Shown in pieces: positions 60,527 to 64,000 of a stretch of 64,000 nt of DNA. The DNA lies in contig JAPFFF010000011.1 of assembly GCA_039105265.1 (NCBI GenBank), positions 4,774,001 through 4,838,000 on the forward strand, read 5' to 3'. Both the position numbers and the translations under genes were made by a program. Source of the stretch: Tritrichomonas musculus (Eukaryota; Parabasalia; Tritrichomonadida; Tritrichomonadidae). Within the stretch, counting starts at the first letter, position 1; each line of letters opens with the position of its first letter. The notes under the pieces are model-generated. The model had not been told where the DNA came from and searched no databases. It was given only the letters and a program-made list of their open reading frames with translations.

Positions 60527-60690
60527 CAGGGATGTTTATCGATAGTGTCCGATAACGGTTAAATACGTTGCCAATATTATCGATATTATCGGGAGTAGAG
60601 TAGAATAACCGATACTATCCGATAATAAATATCATTATCGATAAAAACGGTTTTTATCATGAACAATAATGACCGATATTTTTAACTTTT
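60527..60690 (+). mobile_element. Left end of a hAT-type element (right end missing)
   Basis: CAGGGATG at 60527 is followed by repeated CGATA/TATCG motifs (ATCGATAGTGTCCGATAACG, TATCGATATTATCGG, TATCCGATAATA) and by AAAACGGTTTTTAT. No matching CATCCCTG follows before the next element, so the element seems truncated. The end type and AACGGTT sequences match the complete element at 36374-37113, but the palindromic motif is different. I saw no target duplication. Confidence 0.55.
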
Positions 60691-61139
60691 TTAAGGTAAA
60701 GAAAAGATATTTACTAGAAATTATGGCTATTTAATTGTTATATAATTATATAAAAGTTATTTTTTCAAGTAATGACATATAAAAAAGCTTGTATGTACAA
60801 ATGATCAAATTATTAAAAAAGATTTTTTATATTTCATAGGAAATTAACTTTTATTATAATAAAAGATAAGTAATATATTATAATTCTAATAATATTTAAG
60901 TATGAAATTTAAAATCAATAAAGATAATTTTATTTTGGCAAAAACATAAATTTATCAAAAAGTGAACACGATAACTTTTTGTAAATTAATAAAATTCTCT
61001 CCATTTCTCTAAATATTTTTAGACTTGATATTCTTTTAATAAAAAAAAAAACGCAAATTATTTTAGTAGCATTGCATTAATATTTCATTACATATTAAGA
61101 TTCGTTAATTTGTAAATATGGAAATAATTTAATACTGAG
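60691..61139. other. AT-rich region without a gene
   Basis: About 450 bases between the hAT-type end and the virus-like segment. Nothing is recognised. Confidence 0.4.
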
Positions 61140-61542
61140 AAGATATGAGGAAAGTAGTATATGTATGTGCGTATTGGTGGTCGAATAATTTTTCTAGGTC
61201 TCCCAATACCAGGAACCAAGCTCAAAACCTCATTTTGAAAATTAACGAAAAACTTATCCACAGGGTTTAAATTTTAATTAGCCTCAGTAGTGATGGGGTA
61301 TCAATAATCGGGGTCAGATAAATCCCCACTTAAAACGCCCAAAATGACCCCTTTTTGGCCCCCTTCTAAATATCAAAAATAGCATACACCCACAGCACCA
61401 TATTTTGAACCTGCATTTGACACCACATTCGGACCCATATTCGGGGGCCACATAGAGTTCCCCATTTTGTGCCCATAGTGAATCCACCCCAAAACGCTTA
61501 TAAAACGACCATATTTGGACCCATACAAATTCCAAAAATAGC

Positions 61543-61599
61543 CCACTTATGGACCACTTATGGACCACTTATGGGACCACTTATAGGACCACTTATGGA
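61543..61599 (+). repeat. Tandem repeat, 11-12 bp x 5
   Basis: Five head-to-tail copies of CCACTTATGGA, two of them with one extra base, in the non-coding leader of the small gene that follows. Confidence 0.9.
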
Positions 61600-61752
61600 A
61601 CAAGCTAATGGAACAACGGAACTTCGTTCCTTAGGCATTTCATGCCGAAGCTGATGGCGACACAGACCGATGGGACAACTTATGGAGCAACCCATACAAA
61701 TTCCAAAAATAACGCGATTCTCGAACCAATACAATTTTTTATCCAGTTAGAA

Positions 61753-62070
61753 ATGAATTCAACAACTGCACACAGTGCATTCGTTGCCATGCCACAACTC
61801 TCCAATGTCGAAGCTAATGGTGTCAAACTCGATTACCTCGAACACGTCATCCTCAAGAAATACCCCCAATGGAAATCCCTTGCATTCGACTACCACAACG
61901 ACGATGATTTCATGGACGATCTCATCGACACAATATCAAATTATGAAACTGATTTGGAATCCCTTCGAGCCAAAATCATAGATGGTGATAGCTATGATCG
62001 CAAGGAACTCGATTTGGGACGCATCAAGATGCTATTGAAAATACTCGCATTCTCATATGAATATGCTTAA
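61753..62070 (+). CDS. Small protein of the virus-like element, unknown function (105 aa)
   Basis: Start chosen at ATG 61753 (MNSTTAHSAFVAMPQLS); the frame is open upstream through repeat-like leader sequence that does not look coding. The product is acidic and helical, with LDYLEHVILKKYPQWKSLAFDYHNDDDF and ELDLGRIKMLLKILAFSYEYA. Its first residues (M-N-S-T-T-A) resemble those of the KilA-N gene downstream (M-E-S-T-G-T), and both starts follow a TTTTTTATC stretch, so the two genes may share a 5' module. No domain is recognised. Confidence 0.5.
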   Translation: MNSTTAHSAFVAMPQLSNVEANGVKLDYLEHVILKKYPQWKSLAFDYHNDDDFMDDLIDTISNYETDLESLRAKIIDGDSYDRKELDLGRIKMLLKILAFSYEYA

Positions 62071-62180
62071 GCATTTATGCATTCGCATTCGCATCCGTAT
62101 TTTATATTTTTGGACTCAACTCCATATGATGTAATAACTAGCTGGTTCGCAATGCAACTCATTTTTTTATCGAATTCCAA

Positions 62181-62678
62181 ATGGAATCAACTGGGACAAA
62201 CACATCAGTGTCAGCTGTTGTCGAACCAATCGATGCCGAATATGAATTCATCCAGTATAATGAGAAGCTCCGTTTGATACATTCCATTAAGGATGATATG
62301 TACCAAGCTCAAAGCATTCTCACCGCATGTAATTCCAAGAAACAGTTTCGCCATTGGTTTGATAACAAATCAACACAGGAATTACTCGAAAGTGGGTCCG
62401 GTAGAATTCTACCAGACCAGAAATTGTATGAAGATAGACCCAATTTACCTAATGATTTGAAGGGTATGTATGTTCACCGATTGCTGGTCAATCATATTGC
62501 AATGTGGGCATCACCATCATATGCATGGGATGTCATGCAATTATTGGATTCACTAGCTTCTCAGCAACGCGAGCAGATGGTTAACAAAATCAAGGACCTC
62601 ACTCCAAGGGCTGTCCCCAAGGATCACAAAAATAGTTACCGATATATGATATGGCTTGAGGATAGAGAGATAGGGTGA
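62181..62678 (+). CDS. KilA-N domain protein of the virus-like element (165 aa)
   Basis: ATG 62181. The KilA-N domain spans about residues 20-125: EFIQYNEKLRLIHSIKDDMYQ, then QFRHWFDNKSTQELLES (about 55-71) and the hallmark LKGMYVHRLLVNHIAMWASP (about 93-112), followed by YAWDVMQLLDS. KilA-N is a DNA-binding module of phages, large DNA viruses and trichomonad virus-like elements. The short C-terminal part (KDHKNSYRYMIWLEDREIG) may be the beginning of a second domain. The target and role are unknown; a regulatory or replication function is a guess from family knowledge. Confidence 0.85.
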   Translation: MESTGTNTSVSAVVEPIDAEYEFIQYNEKLRLIHSIKDDMYQAQSILTACNSKKQFRHWFDNKSTQELLESGSGRILPDQKLYEDRPNLPNDLKGMYVHRLLVNHIAMWASPSYAWDVMQLLDSLASQQREQMVNKIKDLTPRAVPKDHKNSYRYMIWLEDREIG

Positions 62679-62958
62679 CCGTTTGGGTAGGGGATTAAAA
62701 AATGACCCCTCAAACCAGGATTTACAGACCCCAAACCTCAGCGCCATGACTCAAAAAATCACCACTTTTTCAAAATTAGCCTCTCATTTCATTCAAAAAT
62801 CGGGTAGACACTTTTGAATCTTCATCTTTGAATTTACATCTTTGAACTTGTTTAGTAGTATATATCAGTCGGTTTCCGTCAGGCTAAAGCCCACCATCAA
62901 CACGACTAATGAACAAAAATAATATGAACTCATTTAATGATTACCATCAATTGATGTT
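62679..62958. other. Spacer in the virus-like element
   Basis: A non-coding stretch with a tandem CATCTTTGAA-type repeat (about 62822-62846), AGTAGTATATA (62854-62864) and the inverted form of TGGGCTTTAGCC (62882-62893), which is shared with the hairpin cluster at 6786-6797. Confidence 0.5.
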
Positions 62959-63186
62959 TCATTTATTAGACAATTCATTTAATTCATTCTCAAGTTGATG
63001 CACTTTATTTTTGAGGCTGCTGATGTCTTCAATAAGAGATTCACGAACGGCAAGACCATCAGAGCCCAACATTCCTGATTTGATATTGTTGAGACATTGT
63101 TTGTAATCATAACACTTTTCTTTTAATCCTCGTTTGATTCGTTTTAGTTCTGGTATTTCTTTCTTGTATTCTGTTAGTTCACTCAT
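62959..63186 (-). CDS. Small coiled-coil protein of the virus-like element (75 aa)
   Basis: ATG 63186, divergent from the next gene with only 14 bases between. The product is a charged helix (ELTEYKKEIPELKRIKRGLKE) with a C-terminal heptad stretch (SLKNKVHQLENELNELSNK), so probably an oligomerising protein. Not recognised. Confidence 0.5.
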   Translation of the reverse strand: MSELTEYKKEIPELKRIKRGLKEKCYDYKQCLNNIKSGMLGSDGLAVRESLIEDISSLKNKVHQLENELNELSNK

Positions 63187-63200
63187 TTAATAACAATTAA

Positions 63201-63434
63201 ATGTCTGCTATTAATCAAATGAGAACCATTCATGATGATAAACACAAAAACTATTTTGATAGATTACAATTAACGATGCAAAAGAAGAGAACAAAAATAA
63301 ACTCAGCTCCGACAGTGAAATGTTATAATGAAAAAGGTAATGTATTTCATGAACCACCTCCAAAAACGACTAAATCATTAAATCATCATGATTCACTTAA
63401 TCATTCGGTGGTTGTCAGGAGCAACAACATTTAA
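63201..63434 (+). CDS. Small basic protein of the virus-like element (77 aa)
   Basis: ATG 63201. Basic, His-rich product (DDKHKNYFDRLQLTMQKKRTK; LNHHDSLNHSVVVRSNN). Its end overlaps the end of the convergent gene at 63393-63869 by 42 bases. Not recognised; small size makes it uncertain. Confidence 0.4.
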   Translation: MSAINQMRTIHDDKHKNYFDRLQLTMQKKRTKINSAPTVKCYNEKGNVFHEPPPKTTKSLNHHDSLNHSVVVRSNNI

Positions 63435-63869
63435 AATGTATTCATTAATGACTTTTGATTGTTGGTCAACAACATTTGAAAGCTTATTGATATGTTCTTC
63501 AAGTATTTTATTTTTGTTGTTCAATTGATTGATTTGTTCAGTGAATTCATTCAATGATTCCTTTATCAATGATATATCAGCCTTGATGTTGTCGTTTTCA
63601 AGTGTTTTAGTGATTGTGTTCCCAACTTTCTTCAAATAAATGTCGCCACCACATCGTTTACCGTCTGTACAATTACGTTTAGTGATTTTGTATTCATTAC
63701 CGTCATTAGTGATGATTTTATAAATCTTGTTCAAATAGTTAGTCGTTTGTGATTTCATTTGCTCGATATTCTTTTGATAGAACAAATTGAACTCTTCAAC
63801 TGATTTAAACACTTTTGATTCATTAATGTTTTCGTTTATTACTTTAAGTTCATTGATGTTATCATTCAT
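63393..63869 (-). CDS. Helical protein of the virus-like element (158 aa)
   Basis: ATG 63869. N-terminal coiled segment (NDNINELKVINENINESKVF), then a beta-like middle with cysteines (KIITNDGNEYKITKRNCTDGKRCGGDIYLKK, about 47-77), then a long coiled coil (NEFTEQINQLNNKNKILEEHI). The middle could be a small ligand- or DNA-binding fold. No family recognised. The previous minus-strand gene starts 37 bases upstream. Confidence 0.5.
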   Translation of the reverse strand: MNDNINELKVINENINESKVFKSVEEFNLFYQKNIEQMKSQTTNYLNKIYKIITNDGNEYKITKRNCTDGKRCGGDIYLKKVGNTITKTLENDNIKADISLIKESLNEFTEQINQLNNKNKILEEHINKLSNVVDQQSKVINEYILNVVAPDNHRMIK

Positions 63870-63905
63870 TTATATTCAATTTAAATCATTATTTTTCATT
63901 GTTTT

Positions 63906-64000
63906 TCATTTAACTTCATTCAGTATTGATTTACCAAATTTACCTACTTTGTCGACAGCATTTAATCCTGTATCAATTGCGTCAACTACTTGACCAACAC
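63906..64000 (-). CDS. C-terminal end of a virus-like element gene, cut by window edge
   Basis: A minus-strand frame open from the right edge ends VDAIDTGLNAVDKVGKFGKS and a stop at 63906. The glycine/valine amphipathic pattern resembles the module in the structural-type Maverick proteins at 1962-3435, but 30 codons are too few to judge. Confidence 0.4.
   Translation of the reverse strand, partial: VGQVVDAIDTGLNAVDKVGKFGKSILNEVK

Larger units (their letters stand above)
61140..64000. mobile_element. Virus-like element with KilA-N gene (left part; continues past window)
   Basis: Base composition and gene style change at about 61140: the GC content rises, short tandem repeats appear, and small intact-looking genes lie on both strands, one of them KilA-N. 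KilA-N genes are abundant in trichomonad genomes in virus-like islands and in large DNA viruses. The segment contains AGTAGTATAT (61153-) and AGTAGTATATA (62854-), the same short sequence as at the end of the Maverick on the left. Whether this is a Maverick or another virus-like family cannot be told from the visible part. It looks mostly whole where seen; age unclear. Confidence 0.6.

Noticed and set aside
1-64000. CRISPR arrays, rRNA and tRNA genes
   Set aside because: No regularly spaced direct repeats of CRISPR type and no rRNA core sequences or complete tRNA patterns were found by reading; a covariance-model scan would be needed to exclude tRNAs fully.

Overview
The window looks like the nuclear genome of a parabasalid protist of the Trichomonas/Tritrichomonas type. 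It is very AT-rich. The protein-coding genes are intronless as far as I can see, many start codons lie within a few tens of bases of TCAYW initiator-like sequences, and the gene content is eukaryotic (coronin, eIF3a, VPS33, two AP-3 mu chains, a Nup210-like protein, a CCDC146/MBO2-like protein, a Mediator-17-like protein). It also carries Maverick/Polinton and KilA-N virus-like DNA and many short DNA transposons, all typical of trichomonads. I cannot separate the genera from sequence alone.

Layout. Bases 1 to about 6612 are the right part of a Maverick/Polinton, with all genes on the minus strand: major capsid protein (cut by the window edge), three proline-rich or structural-looking proteins, packaging ATPase, integrase and a probable minor capsid protein. 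It looks whole in the part visible. Bases 6613-10400 are a graveyard: a cluster of GC-rich hairpins, a broken helicase relic, a decayed MULE-like DNA transposon, a relic with an RNPNT repeat, and a decayed minus-strand relic. From 10.7 to 59.4 kb lies a host gene island of about 20 genes on both strands. From 59.6 kb to the right edge lie short-repeat elements, a hAT-type end and a second virus-like segment with a KilA-N gene and several small genes, which runs off the window.

Host genes. They include a BTB/F5-8C protein, a Gyp1/TBC1D22 Rab GAP, an acid-phosphatase-family protein with altered catalytic motifs, an RRM/RS protein, a Pro-Thr repeat secreted protein, a 1559-residue Nup210-like protein, glucokinase, two AP-3 mu paralogues (one divergent from VPS33), a PH-domain protein, a Mediator-17-like protein, CCDC146/MBO2, eIF3a, a SAPS-like protein, a WD40 protein and coronin. 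Membrane traffic to lysosome-like compartments (AP-3, VPS33, Rab GAP, acid phosphatase family) is over-represented, though the sample is small.

Most striking structure. At 30979-32670 a short CTAG-ended DNA transposon with a perfect 8-bp target duplication contains two further insertions of the same end type, each with its own perfect 8-bp duplication. One of these was itself split by a 462-bp element with a perfect 9-bp duplication. The order of at least four insertions can be read directly. A nearly identical 131-bp copy of the same family sits at 19864-19994. A separate 740-bp hAT-type element (36374-37113) has CAGGGATGG ends, a perfect 8-bp duplication and arrays of ACTCGAGT-type motifs inside both ends.
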